Shown here: piece by piece, positions 13,924-25,100 of the stretch
Layout: every line of letters starts with the position of its first letter
Position numbering within the stretch: the first letter of the stretch is position 1
Assembly: GCF_003994415.1 (NCBI RefSeq)
Contig: NZ_CP034689.1
Span: 2,604,001 to 2,668,000, forward strand
DNA from: Achromobacter spanius
GTDB lineage: Bacteria > Pseudomonadota > Gammaproteobacteria > Burkholderiales > Burkholderiaceae_B
Length of the DNA stretch: 64,000 bases
Direction: 5' to 3'
Program-made: the position numbers and the translations under genes
The notes under the pieces: generated by a model
Database searches by the model: none
What the model saw: only the letters and a program-made list of their open reading frames with translations
Told to the model about the DNA's origin: nothing

Positions 13924-16041
13924 TCAATAGGTATAGCTGATCCCCAGTTGCGCGGTACGCGGCGCGCCCGGATACACGTAGGTGTTGAACGCGCCTTCGT
14001 CGTAATTGCGATTGAACAGATTCGTCACGTCCAGGCTCACGCGCAGGTTTTTGTTGACCTGATAGAAACTGAAAAGATCGACCGCCACGTAGGCGCCCAT
14101 GTTGTACGACGTTGCCGTGGTCTGGCCGGCGCGGTCGTCCACATAGCGCACGCCCACCCCCAGGCCCAGGCCGCGCGCGGGGCCTTCGTGGAACTCATAC
14201 ATGTTCAGCAGGCTGAACGTGTTGCGCGGGATGTTGGCCAGGCGCGTACCCGTGGGTAGCGTGTTGTCCTGCGTCACCTTGGCGTCCACGAACGAGTAGC
14301 CGCCGATCACGCGCCATTCGCGCGTGATGTTGCCCGCCACGTTCAGGTCGAAGCCCCGGCTGCGCACCTTGCCCGCCGCCACCCGGTAGGTGGAGTCAGC
14401 GGGGTCTACGGTCAGTACGTTGGTCTTGTCGATCTGGTAGGCCGCCAGGTCAACGCTTAACTGTTGGTCCAGCAATTCCCATTTGGCGCCCACCTCAAAA
14501 GACTTGCCTTCTTCAGGGTCAAAGCCGTTGCCCTGGCGGTCCGCGCCGGTGTTCGGCTTGTACGAGCGCGCCGTGTTGGCGTAGACGGCCAGCGTGTCGG
14601 TCAGGTCGTAGATCACGCCCAGACGCGGCGTGATGGCCGAATCCGTGGTGCGCCAGCTTGTGCCTGTGGGAAGCCGGTCGCGGTAGGTGTGTTCGAAGTG
14701 CTCGAAGCGCAAGCCGGCCAGCACCTTGAAGCGCTCGGTCAGCGCCACCTGATCCTGCACGAAGGCGGCCCAGGTCTTGAGGTTTTCCTTGTCGTGCGTG
14801 GTGGTGCGGGTCAGGGCAGGGCGCGGTTGGCCCAGCACTGGGTCGAAGAGGTCGATCGGGTAGGCGTTGGCGCCCGCGGCCGAACGCTGGATGATCGACT
14901 GGTAGTCGTAGTCTTCAACCTCCACCCCGGTCAGCAAGGTGTGGCGCAGCCCGCCGGTGCTGAAGTTGCCGGTCAGGTTCAGTTGTACGTCGCGGTCGGT
15001 CCAGTCCAGCTTGCGGTAATTGAAGTTGCGGCCCAGCGTGCGGCCGTCGGCTTGCAACGCGTTGGCTTCGACCGCGTTGCCCTTCAAGGTTCCATCCAGC
15101 CACTGCGCACCGCCGCCCAGCTTCCAGTTGTCGTTCAGCGCGTGTTCAAAGCGCAGTTGCACCAGGTTGTTGTCGTTGTGCAGTTTGTTGTCGGTACCGG
15201 TTTCCCACACGTTGGTGTCGCGCGAGGCGCGTCCGGCCTGGTTGGGGTAGCGGGTCAGGCCACGGTCCAGCGGATGGTTGTTGCGCATCAGCTCGGCTTC
15301 CAGCGTGATGCGGGTGGCGGCGCTGGGCTGCCAACTGATCACGGGCGCAATGCCATAGCGTTCGGTGCTGACGTCGTCACGGAAGCTGTCGCCGCCTTCG
15401 GCCAGCGCGTTGACGCGGTAGGTCAGGCTGCCGTCCTCGTTCAGCGCGCCCGTGGTGTCGAGGGTGGCGCGGCGCATGCCTTGCGTATCGAACTGCGTGC
15501 CCACGGTCACGCGCGATTCAGCCTCGGGCTGCTTGGTGACCACGTTGAACGTGCCGCCAGGGTCGCCCCGGCCATACAAGCTGGTGTTGGGCCCACGGAT
15601 CACTTCAAGGCGTTCCAGCGTGTAGGAATCGGGCGCGTTGGGATAGCCGCGATTCATGGGAAAGCCGTTGCGGTAATACTCGCCGGTGGTGAAACCGCGC
15701 ACGGTCACCGTGGTCAGCCCCTGCCCGCCAAAGTTGTTGGCGCGGCCGACGCCGCCCGCGTAGTCCAGCACTTGTTCCAGGCGCGTGGCGCCGGTGTCTT
15801 CGACCACGTCGCGCGGCACGACGGTGATGGATTGCGGCACCTCATGCAGGGCGGTGTCGGTGCGCGTGGCGCTCAGGGAGCGGGTGGCGCGATAGCCGAT
15901 CACCGGACCATCGGCGCGCTCGGCATCGCCATACACGCTGACCGCGTCCAGCTCGATGGGCTTGGCCTCGCCGATGTCATTGGCCAGCACCACGGGAACT
16001 GCCGTGTTCAGTAGACAAGCCGAGAGGATGACGCGCCGCAT
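13924..16041 (-). CDS. TonB-dependent siderophore-type receptor
   Basis: The 705-residue product has a signal peptide (MRRVILSACLLNTAVPVVLA), a plug domain (VPQSITVVPRDVVEDTGATR, then QGLTTVTVRGF, and LERLEVIRGPNTSLYGRGDPGG) and a 22-strand-type barrel ending in the aromatic C-terminus TAQLGISYTY. The plug and barrel best fit the ferric-siderophore receptor class (FhuE/FpvA-like) without an N-terminal STN signalling domain, so it does not signal to a sigma factor. A GTG at 16086 would add 15 residues but hides the signal peptide; ATG 16041 is preferred. A Fur-like palindrome lies just upstream. The siderophore is not identifiable. Confidence 0.92.
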   Translation of the reverse strand: MRRVILSACLLNTAVPVVLANDIGEAKPIELDAVSVYGDAERADGPVIGYRATRSLSATRTDTALHEVPQSITVVPRDVVEDTGATRLEQVLDYAGGVGRANNFGGQGLTTVTVRGFTTGEYYRNGFPMNRGYPNAPDSYTLERLEVIRGPNTSLYGRGDPGGTFNVVTKQPEAESRVTVGTQFDTQGMRRATLDTTGALNEDGSLTYRVNALAEGGDSFRDDVSTERYGIAPVISWQPSAATRITLEAELMRNNHPLDRGLTRYPNQAGRASRDTNVWETGTDNKLHNDNNLVQLRFEHALNDNWKLGGGAQWLDGTLKGNAVEANALQADGRTLGRNFNYRKLDWTDRDVQLNLTGNFSTGGLRHTLLTGVEVEDYDYQSIIQRSAAGANAYPIDLFDPVLGQPRPALTRTTTHDKENLKTWAAFVQDQVALTERFKVLAGLRFEHFEHTYRDRLPTGTSWRTTDSAITPRLGVIYDLTDTLAVYANTARSYKPNTGADRQGNGFDPEEGKSFEVGAKWELLDQQLSVDLAAYQIDKTNVLTVDPADSTYRVAAGKVRSRGFDLNVAGNITREWRVIGGYSFVDAKVTQDNTLPTGTRLANIPRNTFSLLNMYEFHEGPARGLGLGVGVRYVDDRAGQTTATSYNMGAYVAVDLFSFYQVNKNLRVSLDVTNLFNRNYDEGAFNTYVYPGAPRTAQLGISYTY

Positions 16042-16086
16042 TCCAGGATCCGAGAATTTTTGAAAGAGGCGCGATCTTACTATCAC

Positions 16087-16101
16087 TGCGATCGATTCGC
16101 A
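16087..16101. promoter_or_regulatory. Candidate Fur box
   Basis: TGCGATCGATTCGCA lies about 46 bases before the receptor start. Read on the receptor strand as TGCGAATCGATCGCA, it matches the 7-1-7 Fur consensus TGAGAATNATTCTCA at 11 of 14 positions and is itself an inverted repeat. Iron-repressed expression of the receptor is therefore likely. Confidence 0.45.
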
Positions 16102-16192
16102 TTTGCAACAAATGGTGCGCGGGGTCGATGTCGGGTTTTAGCAACGGTGTGGCGAGCAGCCTTGGCCCGACGCGGGCATTAGATTGCCGGCG

Positions 16193-17074
16193 CTAGGACG
16201 CAGCCTCTTCACCTATCCAGTCCAGGAACGCACGCACTTGCGCGCGTTCCGCAGCCCCTGGCCGTGTCACCGCGTAATACGCGAATCGCGCGGGCCACGG
16301 CTTGTCCAGCACCTGTACTAGCCGGCCCGCCGCGATTTCATCTTGTGCATAGGCTTCAGGCACCAGCGCCAAACCCTGGTCCGCTTCCGCCGCGCGGATC
16401 AGCAAGAAGTCATCCTCGAATGCGCTACCGCGTTCCACGCGCGCGTCGTCATCGACCCCGTGCGCCTTCAACCAAAGCGGCCAGTCCGCGCGGTCGGAGT
16501 CGTGCAGCAGGGGATAGTTCAGGCAATCGCGGGCTTCACGGATCACGGCCTGCTGGTTCTGCATAAAGGTGGGCGAAGCCACCGGCATCAAGACGGGCGC
16601 CATCAGCGGCCTGACATCCAGCCCGGGATAGTCGCCCAGCCCATGGCGCAAGGCCACGTCCACGCGATCACGGCGCAGGTCAACCAGCTCAGACGTGGCT
16701 TCCACGCGGACTTCGATATCAGGGTGCAATTGCTTGAAGCGCCCCAGCCTGGGCACCAGCCAAGACGCCGCAAACGCGGCCACTGTACTGACCGTCAGAC
16801 TCTTGCCGCCCTTGGCCGCTTCCAAGGCATGCACGGCCAGGTCAATTTGAAGGAACGCATTCTGTACCTTGGGATGAAAGCTTGCGCCCGCAGCGGTCAG
16901 GCGCATGCCAAGGCGCTCGCGCTCCAGCAATACAACGCCCAGGCGGTCTTCAAGCAACCGAATTTGTTGGCTTACCGCGCCAGGCGTGACATGCAGCGCC
17001 TGTGCCGCGGCCTTGATGCTGCCGCGCTGTCCCACTTCCACAAAGGTGCGTAGCGCTTGCAAGGGATAGGTCAT
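16193..17074 (-). CDS. LysR-family regulator (GcvA-like)
   Basis: The 293-residue protein begins with a LysR winged helix-turn-helix (LQALRTFVEVGQRGSIKAAA, then QALHVTPGAVSQQIRLLEDRLG) and continues with a periplasmic-binding-like effector domain. The wording RLGVVLLERERLGMRLTAAG and the C-terminal LLHDSDRADWPLWLKAHG place it near the GcvA/AmpR branch. It is divergent from the GST/monooxygenase pair (start 17195) across a 120-bp AT-rich gap containing a T-N11-A palindrome at 17081-17095, so it probably controls that pair and itself. The TonB receptor downstream has its own Fur-like promoter. Confidence 0.92.
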   Translation of the reverse strand: MTYPLQALRTFVEVGQRGSIKAAAQALHVTPGAVSQQIRLLEDRLGVVLLERERLGMRLTAAGASFHPKVQNAFLQIDLAVHALEAAKGGKSLTVSTVAAFAASWLVPRLGRFKQLHPDIEVRVEATSELVDLRRDRVDVALRHGLGDYPGLDVRPLMAPVLMPVASPTFMQNQQAVIREARDCLNYPLLHDSDRADWPLWLKAHGVDDDARVERGSAFEDDFLLIRAAEADQGLALVPEAYAQDEIAAGRLVQVLDKPWPARFAYYAVTRPGAAERAQVRAFLDWIGEEAAS

Positions 17075-17080
17075 TTGAAG

Positions 17081-17095
17081 TTTAGATTTACTAAA
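17081..17095. promoter_or_regulatory. Candidate LysR-type operator
   Basis: TTTAG-ATTTA-CTAAA is an inverted repeat with T-N11-A geometry, 7 bases before the LysR start and 100 bases before the divergent GST gene. The position fits the autoregulatory site of a LysR-type activator. Confidence 0.5.
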
Positions 17096-17194
17096 TTTAA
17101 TCGGCAGAAAGCATCGCTTCTAACGAAACAGAATAAGCATGAGAATTCGTGCTCCCCCCTGTGAAGGCATTAATTTAGTTTATCTATAGACGCT

Positions 17195-17818
17195 ATGTTG
17201 CATCTTTATTCCGACAGCTCGCCCAATGGCTTCAAGGCAAGCATTGCACTTGAAGAGCTTGCCTTGCCGTATCGCCTGCACCACGTGCGCATCGATGAAG
17301 GCGAAAATCGCCAGCCAGACTTTCTTGCGCTGAACCCGCATGGCCGGATCCCCGTGCTGACGGACAGCGAGACGGGCGTGGTGCTTTTTGAGTCCGCGGC
17401 GATTCTGCTGTACCTGGCCGGCAAAACGGGCAAGCTGCTGCCCCCGGACCCGCTTGCCCGCTGGGAAGCTATCAAGTGGTTGCAGTTCCATGCCTCCAGC
17501 GTGGGGCCGATGCTGGGCCAGCGCGTGCATTTCGAGCTCTTTGCGCCGGAACCCATCCCCAGCGCCATCGACCGATATCGACGTCTGACGGAAGAGGCGT
17601 TCGCGGTGCTGGATCGCGTGCTGGCGGATCGCGCTTATCTGGCTGGCGACGACTACTCCATCGCGGACATCGCCCATTTCGGCTGGACACACATCGCGCG
17701 AATCATCCATTTCGACTTCAGCCGGCACCGTCACTTGAGCGCATGGCATGAGCGCGTGGCGGATCGACCCGCCGTCCGCAAGGGCATCACGTTGCCGGCA
17801 CCGGCAACCGGCGCGTGA
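17195..17818 (+). CDS. Glutathione S-transferase family protein
   Basis: The 207-residue protein has a thioredoxin-like N-terminal GST domain (MLHLYSDSSPNGFKASIALE, then LNPHGRIPVLTDSETGVVLFESAAILLYLA) with the cis-Pro of RIPVL and the ESAAI glutathione-contact motif. An all-helical C-terminal domain follows (LAGDDYSIADIAHFGWTH). The serine and asparagine in SDSSPNGFK resemble the nu/Ure2-like class (YghU/YfcG type), which act as disulfide-bond reductases or detoxifying transferases. It is followed after 17 bases by a flavin-dependent monooxygenase-like gene, suggesting joint action on an organic substrate. Confidence 0.88.
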   Translation: MLHLYSDSSPNGFKASIALEELALPYRLHHVRIDEGENRQPDFLALNPHGRIPVLTDSETGVVLFESAAILLYLAGKTGKLLPPDPLARWEAIKWLQFHASSVGPMLGQRVHFELFAPEPIPSAIDRYRRLTEEAFAVLDRVLADRAYLAGDDYSIADIAHFGWTHIARIIHFDFSRHRHLSAWHERVADRPAVRKGITLPAPATGA

Positions 17819-17835
17819 ACACAAGGCATATCCCA

Positions 17836-18876
17836 ATGAACGCAAGCAACTTCCCCGTCCACAAGAGCGGCGCGTCCTACGCCGCGTTTTACGCACACCC
17901 CGGATACCGTCGCATGTTCGCGCCGGATAAATTGACCGTCGGCATCTTCCTGCCACTGCGCAACTACGCGGGCGACATGAAGGTGCTTGCCGGCCAGGCC
18001 GACCTGGTCAGCCAGATCGACAGGCAGGGCTTCGCCGCCGTGTGGGTCCGTGACGTGCCCCTGTTCGATCCGTCCTTTGGGGATGCCGGACAGGTGTTCG
18101 ACCCTTTCACCTATCTGGCCTACCTGGCCGCGCGAACGAAGCATGTGGCGCTGGCGACGGGCAGTGCCGTTATCTCTTTGCGGCATCCCATCGATCTGGC
18201 CAAAGCCGCCACAACGATTGATCAGTTGTCTGGCGGCCGCCTGGTGATGGGCGTGGCGTCTGGTGACAGGCCGATTGAATTCCCGGCTTATGGGCTGGAA
18301 CACGGGGATCGGGCAGAGCGTTTCGCCCACGCGCTCAGCTACATGCGTCAGCTTATGCAGGCCGGGCTGTTGGCCATCGATTCCCCGCTGGGGCGCTTCA
18401 AGGGCGCCGAGTTCCTGCCCAAGCCCGTCGCGGGTGCGATTCCGATGATGGTGACGGGCTCGTCCGGCCAGTCGCTCGCGTGGATTGCCGAGCACGCGGA
18501 CGGTTGGCTGACGTACCCAAACGCAACCCATACGCCCACAGGCCCTCAGCATCTGGCCGAAAAAATCCGTGCCTGGCGGGACCTTATTCCTGGTGGTGCA
18601 TTCCGTCCGCACATGACCAACGAATGGATAGATCTGGTGGACGACCCCGACCATCCGCGCACGCCGTTGCACGGCGGTTATGTCCTGCGCACGGGGCGCA
18701 AGGGCCTGATGGCGCTGCTGGAAGCGTGGCAGGCGGCGGGCGTGAACCACGCCGCCCTGGGGATACAGTTTTCGCAGCGCCCGGCATCCGAGGTGTTGGA
18801 GGAACTGGCCGCCGATGTGCTGCCGCATTTTCCCTCGCACGGGGCGGTGCCGCCATGTCGTCCTTGGAATTTCTGA
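17836..18876 (+). CDS. LLM-class flavin-dependent oxidoreductase
   Basis: The 346-residue protein belongs to the bacterial-luciferase-like TIM-barrel family: LTVGIFLPLRNYAGDM, a long alpha/beta core with GFAAVWVRDVPLFD, TKHVALATGSAVISLRHPIDLAK, and GRLVMGVASGDRPIEFPAYG. Such enzymes use reduced FMN or F420; the family oxidises alkanesulfonates, nitrilotriacetate and similar compounds, but here the substrate is open. ATG 17836 is chosen because AAGG at 17823-17826 is well spaced; a GTG at 17815 overlapping the GST stop lacks a ribosome-binding site. The last residues overlap a sigma-factor remnant. Confidence 0.88.
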   Translation: MNASNFPVHKSGASYAAFYAHPGYRRMFAPDKLTVGIFLPLRNYAGDMKVLAGQADLVSQIDRQGFAAVWVRDVPLFDPSFGDAGQVFDPFTYLAYLAARTKHVALATGSAVISLRHPIDLAKAATTIDQLSGGRLVMGVASGDRPIEFPAYGLEHGDRAERFAHALSYMRQLMQAGLLAIDSPLGRFKGAEFLPKPVAGAIPMMVTGSSGQSLAWIAEHADGWLTYPNATHTPTGPQHLAEKIRAWRDLIPGGAFRPHMTNEWIDLVDDPDHPRTPLHGGYVLRTGRKGLMALLEAWQAAGVNHAALGIQFSQRPASEVLEELAADVLPHFPSHGAVPPCRPWNF

Positions 18877-18960
18877 AGCACCGCAACCTGGGCTTGCTCT
18901 ACCGCGACCACCACGGGTGGCTGCGGAGTTGGCAGCAACGGCGCTTGTGCGTTGGGAAAG
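18855..18960 (+). pseudogene. FecI-like ECF sigma factor, N-terminal remnant
   Basis: From the ATG at 18855 the frame reads MSSLEFLKHRNLGLLYRDHH, then GWLRSWQQRRL. This closely resembles the start of FecI-like ECF sigma factors (LYRDHHGWLRGWLRRRLG, followed by AADLAQDTF). Similarity stops at about 18945, and nothing corresponding to sigma region 2.4 or region 4 follows before the haemagglutinin end at 19107. The gene is therefore truncated. It overlaps the last 22 bases of the monooxygenase gene. Confidence 0.55.
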
Positions 18961-19106
18961 CGGCAGCGACTATTCCAGCCGTCGCCCGGCACGGCTCAGG
19001 TGGCCGTGCCGGACCAAATGGTCCTTTCGCAAAGCAGGGAAGGCTAGCTCGCGACGCTCAGCCCTTCCGTTTGCGGGTCTTGCCCGTCAATGTCATGGCG
19101 CGCCAA

Positions 19107-22100
19107 CTACAGTCCAAACGCGGTCCTCTCCTCAGGGCTCAACTTTTCGAGTTGCGCCGACGTAAGTGCTCCGTTGCCGACGACCTGCACCATATTGTTC
19201 GGTCGATATGCCGAGGCGTTATCGGATCGGCTGTCACGCTGGAGCGGCGGTGCGGCGCCAGATAGCGGCTCCTCTCCAAAGCCCAGGATCTGCACGTTGA
19301 TGATGGAGGGTTGGCCTTGACGCGCGCGGTCCTGGTTGCGTTGCACGGATTCCTGGGCGGCGTTGACCGCCGAGGTTGCCGCCGTGCTGGCTGACGTAAG
19401 TGCGCCGGTGTTGACGGTAGCGGCGAGCGGGATGCCGACGCTGTCTCCTTGCGTCTTGATGTTGGCGGCGTTCAGCACGGATTGCGCGGCAATGTTGACG
19501 TTGCCCGACACGCGGATGCCCGCTTCCCCCGCATCAATGGTGCCCAACGGTGCGTACAGATCCACGTCGCCGGCGGGCACTTCCGCCAACGGCGCCAGGG
19601 TGGCAATGCCGGCGCCGCTGGACGGCGCGGCGGAAGACAGCGTGATGTTGCCTACGCTGTCGTATAGCCGGCGGGGCGGGGTGTAGACCACCGTGGTCTT
19701 GGAACCGCGTCCCGCGTTGATGTCGCCTTGCGCGGACCAGGCCAGGATGTCACCGCCGAAAGTCGTCATGACTCGGCTTTGTCCCAGCAGAATGCTGTCC
19801 TGCGCATACAGCTGGATGTCGCCGCTACCTTGGGTCAGCACGCCCGCGGTGGCGGGCGGCGCCGCGCCTTCCACGCCGTAGACCTGCGCACCGCCGGGCG
19901 TCAGAACCTGGACGTTGCCGCCGCTGCGGGTTTGCAGGCCGGCGCCCCCGTACAGGGTGATGCTGCCTTCGTAGCGTTGCGTCTGCCCCGTCGTGCTCAG
20001 GGACGGGAACAGCGCGGCAATGGCTTGCCGGCCGCGCAAATAGCTGCCTTCGCGCGGGCTGCTCCGGTCGTTGAATTCGCGGCCGCCGGCACGGAGTTCG
20101 GCGAAGTAGACCTGACGCGCGAACACGCGCTGCTGCGCTGGCGGCAGCGCATCGAAAAAGGCGCGGGCGTCATCCATGCTGCCGGCAAATCCATAGGCCT
20201 GCGTCAGCCAAAGCAGCAGTTCGGCTTCATAGGTCTTGAACGGCTTGCCTTGGTCGGTCAGCGGCAGGCCGGGATCGGCGACGCCCCCATCGAGGTAGTG
20301 ACGTAGCAAGCCGGCGTAGTCGCCGCCCTGCGCACCGAGCCCCGCTTGCAGCACGATGCTGGCGCCTGGACGGGTATCGCCGGTCACGACAGGGCCCAGG
20401 CTGACGACCGCCGCCTTGTCTTCCATCAGGATGTTGCGGCCCGCGCTGATTTCCAGCGTGCCAGGGCCGGCCACGGTGAAGCTGCCGTAAAGGATGTCGC
20501 GGCCGGCTTGCACCACGGACACGTCGTTCGCATCGCCATGCACGAAAAGATTGTCGGTGTATTGATACGGGATCGGACCGGATAGCGAATCGGTTGCCCC
20601 CAGCGGGCTGCCGCTGCCGACGATGTCCCGGCCGGCGATCATGCGCACTGGGCCGCCCGCGGCGTACCAGTCGGTGCCGGTCAGGACATTGCCGATGTTC
20701 GCCAGCCGGATATGCCGGCCGCTACTGACGCCGACAAGGTCGCCGTCCCTGGCATAAAAGCGCGAGGGCGCCATGACGTCCGACGTGGCGGCCGTCAACG
20801 ACCCGAAGGCGAACAGTACGTTGTCCCGATAGGCGCCGTCGGGCGATAGGGTGGTGGGGCCCCAGATGATGCTGCTGCTTTGGGCGGCCTTTACCTTTCC
20901 GGCAAAGGCCGGCCGGTCGATGGATGCCAACGCGCCGGGATCGGCGCTGGTGCGTCCAAAGGGGGCGTCGCCACCATAAATGGATTGACCGGCCAGCAGG
21001 TCCAGGCGGGACAGGGCGCCGGGCGCGAGGGCGACCGGATTGTCGTACCGGATATCTCCATGAGCGGCGACTGCTGAGAACTGCGAGGGGTAGATGACGA
21101 TGCCATCGTTGTCGATGCCGGCCCTGAATGCCGGCGCCACGTCGCCGCCCGCGCTGAACAGATCGATGGCGGTATTGGGCGTCCATAGCGAAAACCAACT
21201 GTCGGATCCGTAAACGCCCAGCGTGCCATCGGCCTGTGTGTACGGCATGGACACGGGCAGGAGGACGCGGCCGGGGTCCCTGGCGGTCTGGATGACGAGG
21301 GCGCCCAAGCTTTGCACCTGGAAAGCGCTGTCTCCCGGCGTCAGCGTCAATGCCCCCGCGGGCTCGTAGGTGCTGGCCTGGAAGCGGTCCAGCGCGCGCG
21401 TGTCGCGTGCCGCCCGAAGGTTGTAGATCGGGTCCATCCGGCCCATCGAGGCGGCTTGCAGCAGCGTCTGGCCGCGCAGGTTGGTGACCGCGCCCGGGGC
21501 TTCATAGAAGCTGGGCAGCGCAGGGTTCAAGCTGCCGCCGACCCGCAGGATGAGGTCGCCGCCACCGGTCAGCGCCAATGTGCCGTCGGCCATCACGCGG
21601 CCCGTGCTGGCCACGGCCAGCGTCAAGGCCTGGCTGCGCGGGTTGATCTGGCGTTCCTGGTAACTGATGGGGTGCGAAGTGATGATGCCGGCGTCGCCGC
21701 GCACGTCGATGTCCAGGTTGCCGCCGCCCAGTGTGCCGAAGCCGGTGAAGCCGCGCAATTCATCGGCTTGGTCTGGCGCGCTGGAGGTATAGGTGCCGAA
21801 GTTCAGCCACCATGCGGTGGGCTGTGCCTGGCCTATCGCCGCGTCGCCGCTGCCCTGGCGCCACAGCCAGTTTCCGACCAGGTCGGAGGAGTAGCCGGTC
21901 GAGCGGGTCAATGGCCGCCCGTACGAAGCCACGGATGCCGTCATCAGATCGCCGGTCAGGCTGACGCCGGCACGCAGCGTCACGTTGCCACCGCCATCCG
22001 GATACCAGGCGCGGTAGACGCTTTGCGGACCGCCGTCCACAAAGGCTTCAAAGCCCTTGCTCGGGTCGCGCAGCACCGTGTCGTCGGAATTGATCAGGCG

Positions 22101-25100
22101 CGGCTGGTTGTAGGGGTCGCCCGCGTAGGTGCCCGTGGATGACGTGCCCGCGGTGTAGACGCCATACAGCGACTGCATGCGCAAGCTGCCGCCCGCCAGC
22201 AGATCCAGGTCGCCGGTGCCGGTACGCAACACGCTGAAGCGCGGGGTGGCGGGCGCGGGGATGTAGTTGTTCGCGCCGCTTGAGGCGCAGTACTCGGGGA
22301 GGTCGGCGCACAGGGCGCCGGCACTCGGATAGCCGAACATGTCGCGGGTGAAATCGTCCTCGATGACCTGCCCCACCAACTCCGGCATGCCGAGGTCGTC
22401 GGCGACCAACTGCGTCCAGACGAAGTTGCCGGGGCCATCAAAGCCATACATGCCGTAGTGGCTGTCGGCCAGCACCAGGTCCCCACGCTGAAGCCCGACC
22501 TTCGTGGCGTACTGCGTGATGCGTGTATCGGCCGCGCCCAGATCAGCGCCGCCCGCAAGCCGCATAGACCACGATTGCGAACCTTCAGGCAGCATGGGCG
22601 CCACGGCCCACACCTGGCCCTGGGCGCCGTCGACGCGCGGGCGCAGATCCACGTATTCCACCCCGGGTTCCAGCATCACGTTCGTGCCCGACGGGATCAG
22701 CGCGCCGCGCGGCAGGGTGACCGCGGCGGCCAGGTTCGCGTTGGCGGGCAGGGGAATGCCGGCAGGCCAGGTGACGGCGCCAAGGAAGGCGCTACTTGAT
22801 AAGCGCGTGCCTGCCGCCAGGGCCATGCCGGGGGGCAGTGTCAACGCTTGGTGCAGCACGGTGCCGGCTGCGTGCGCCACCGTGCCGTCCGGGTTGAAGA
22901 TGGGCGCCGATAGCACCGTGCCCGCGGGAAGTATCAACTCCCGGGCCAAGGGGGCAGTAACGGGCAATACGGAATTTTCGGCAAGCATGCCGCCTTGCAG
23001 CATCAAGTCGTAATTCAGTATGGCGCCGACCGGGAACGCAGTACCGGCGGCCAGCACCACGCCGGCATGGGGCGTGATCATGTCGCCGCCAGTGAAGTCC
23101 CGGCCCGGCAGCAGGCGCCAGCCGTTCAAGTCCTGCTTGACCTCAGGAGGCGGGGCGAAGCCGTCGTTGATGCTGCCGTGGATCTGCAAGTCGCCGCCTG
23201 CGCGGATGACCAGATTGCCCACTTCCCCCGAGCCGTAGACGCCCGGTCGCAGCGGCGTATGCGGGTTCAGGCTGGCATAGCGGAAGCCGGACAGGTCCAG
23301 ATCGCCTTGCACCACCAGGTTGCCGTCCGCGGTGGCGCTGCGGATCTCGACGCCGGGGCGCAGGTGCAGGGCGTCGCCATAGGCGAGCAGGCCGGCCAGC
23401 TTGCCGTTGACCAGGTTGCTGTTGGACCGAGCCCGGTCAATGAAGTCGACGCTGTCGTCGTGCAGGCGATTCAGGTAGGCCTGGTCGATGACCTGGTAGG
23501 GCTTGCCGTCCGCCGTGGTTTCGGTCCCGGGTGTTGCGTCCGTATAGACCCAGACCCCGTTGACCGCGATGCTGCGCGCGCCGCGGATGTCCAGCGGCCC
23601 GCGCGCATCGATGTTGATGTCGCCGCCGGTCGCGCCGCCCAGACGCGGCGCATTCAGCGCCAGCGTGCCTCGCGGCAGGCCGTCGTTGCGGGGCGCGCCC
23701 GTGCCGGCGCGCAAATCGATGACCGCGCCTGCGTCCATTCGCAACAGGCCATTGCCCGAATTCAGTTCCACGATGGCGCGGTTGGGTGCGTCAATGATCT
23801 TGCCGTAGCTGTCCACGCGCAGTGTTGTGCTGTGCGCATCCAGTGCGGCGGTGGACGCCAGGCGCAGGCCATCGCGCGCCGCCAGCCGGATGCTGCCGGC
23901 ACCGTCGCCACTGGCGTCAATGCGGCCGGTCACGGTCAGGCTGCCGGCATCGACCGAGATATTCACATTTCGGGCACGTACCTCGTCGCCGATGGCAAGG
24001 TTGCCGCGCTTGAGCTGAAGGCTGCGCCCGCCGAAGACCTGGCCCTCGTTCAGGCGTTGGTTCAGCGCCGCGAAGTCCACTTGCTGCGCTCGGATATCCA
24101 CTTCGCCAAAGGCGTAGGGGACCAGGGTGCCGCCCGCGTCATACCTGCCCGAAGCCATGCCCAGAATGCGGCCTTGCAGGTCCACGCGGCCAGCGTCGTC
24201 GGCCAGCGCCACGGCGGTCAGGCGCCCGGCGCGGTTGTATTGGGCGGAGACATCGATGATGCTGCCCGCCGCTTGCGTGATGTCGCCTTGCCGGCTGTGG
24301 AGGCTGACGTCGCCTCCCCAGCTGTATTTTGTGATGTCGTCGAATGGCACGGGCCGGCCAGCTACGTCCAGATGCGCGCCGGGCCCCAGGATCAAGGCGT
24401 TGTCCGCGATTGCGCTCAGCTTGCCCGTGGGCAGGGTGATGCGGCCGTTGATGTTCAGCGCGCCGGCGTCCAGCGCCAGTTCCGCGCCCATCCCGAGCCC
24501 CTGGGGAACGGATGCCACTGCCAGCGGACTGCTGAAGTTGATCGCGGTGCCGGCCTTGATTCGGTTGATGGAACCGGATTCACCCGTCAGAAGGGGAGCC
24601 TCCATGTTCAATGTGCCACCGCTGTAGCCCCAACCGGAGGCGGTATCGAAAGCGCCCCGGGACTGGTACACGGCCAGGCTGCCTTGATGATTGGCGGTGA
24701 TGCGGTCGCTGGCGCTCAGGTTGACGTTGGCAAAACCCAAGGCCAGACGGGCATTGTCCAGTTCGCCCAGCGGCTGAGTGTAGGGGCCATAGCCGAATTC
24801 GATGCGCTCGGCCTGGATATTCAGCGTGCCGCTGCCGGTGCCCGCCCCGTTATCGATTACGCCGACGGGCGGCGTGACCGATCCGTTCCAGATCAGGTTG
24901 CCCGCGCGCAGCGTGGCCACGTCGCCCGCTTGGCCATAGCCGTAGATGGCCGGGGCCGTCAGCGCCAGCGTTTGCAGGCGCGACTTGCCGGTGGCGGGAT
25001 CGGTCGTGTCCAGCGTGACGGTTTCGAAGAAGTTGAACGAGTCGCTGACGGCCAGGTTCAGCATCTCAAGCGCCGGCGCGCCAAAGCGCTGGTCGCCCGC

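Noticed and set aside
13622..13927. Small minus-strand frame starting at the receptor stop codon.
   Set aside because: The start overlaps the stop in a coupled-like way, but the product matches nothing that I know and its 3' quarter runs antisense through the end of the GNAT gene. Not supported enough to annotate.
14464..16014. Plus-strand frame of 516 codons opposite the TonB receptor.
   Set aside because: Antisense shadow; the receptor frame has full plug and barrel motifs.
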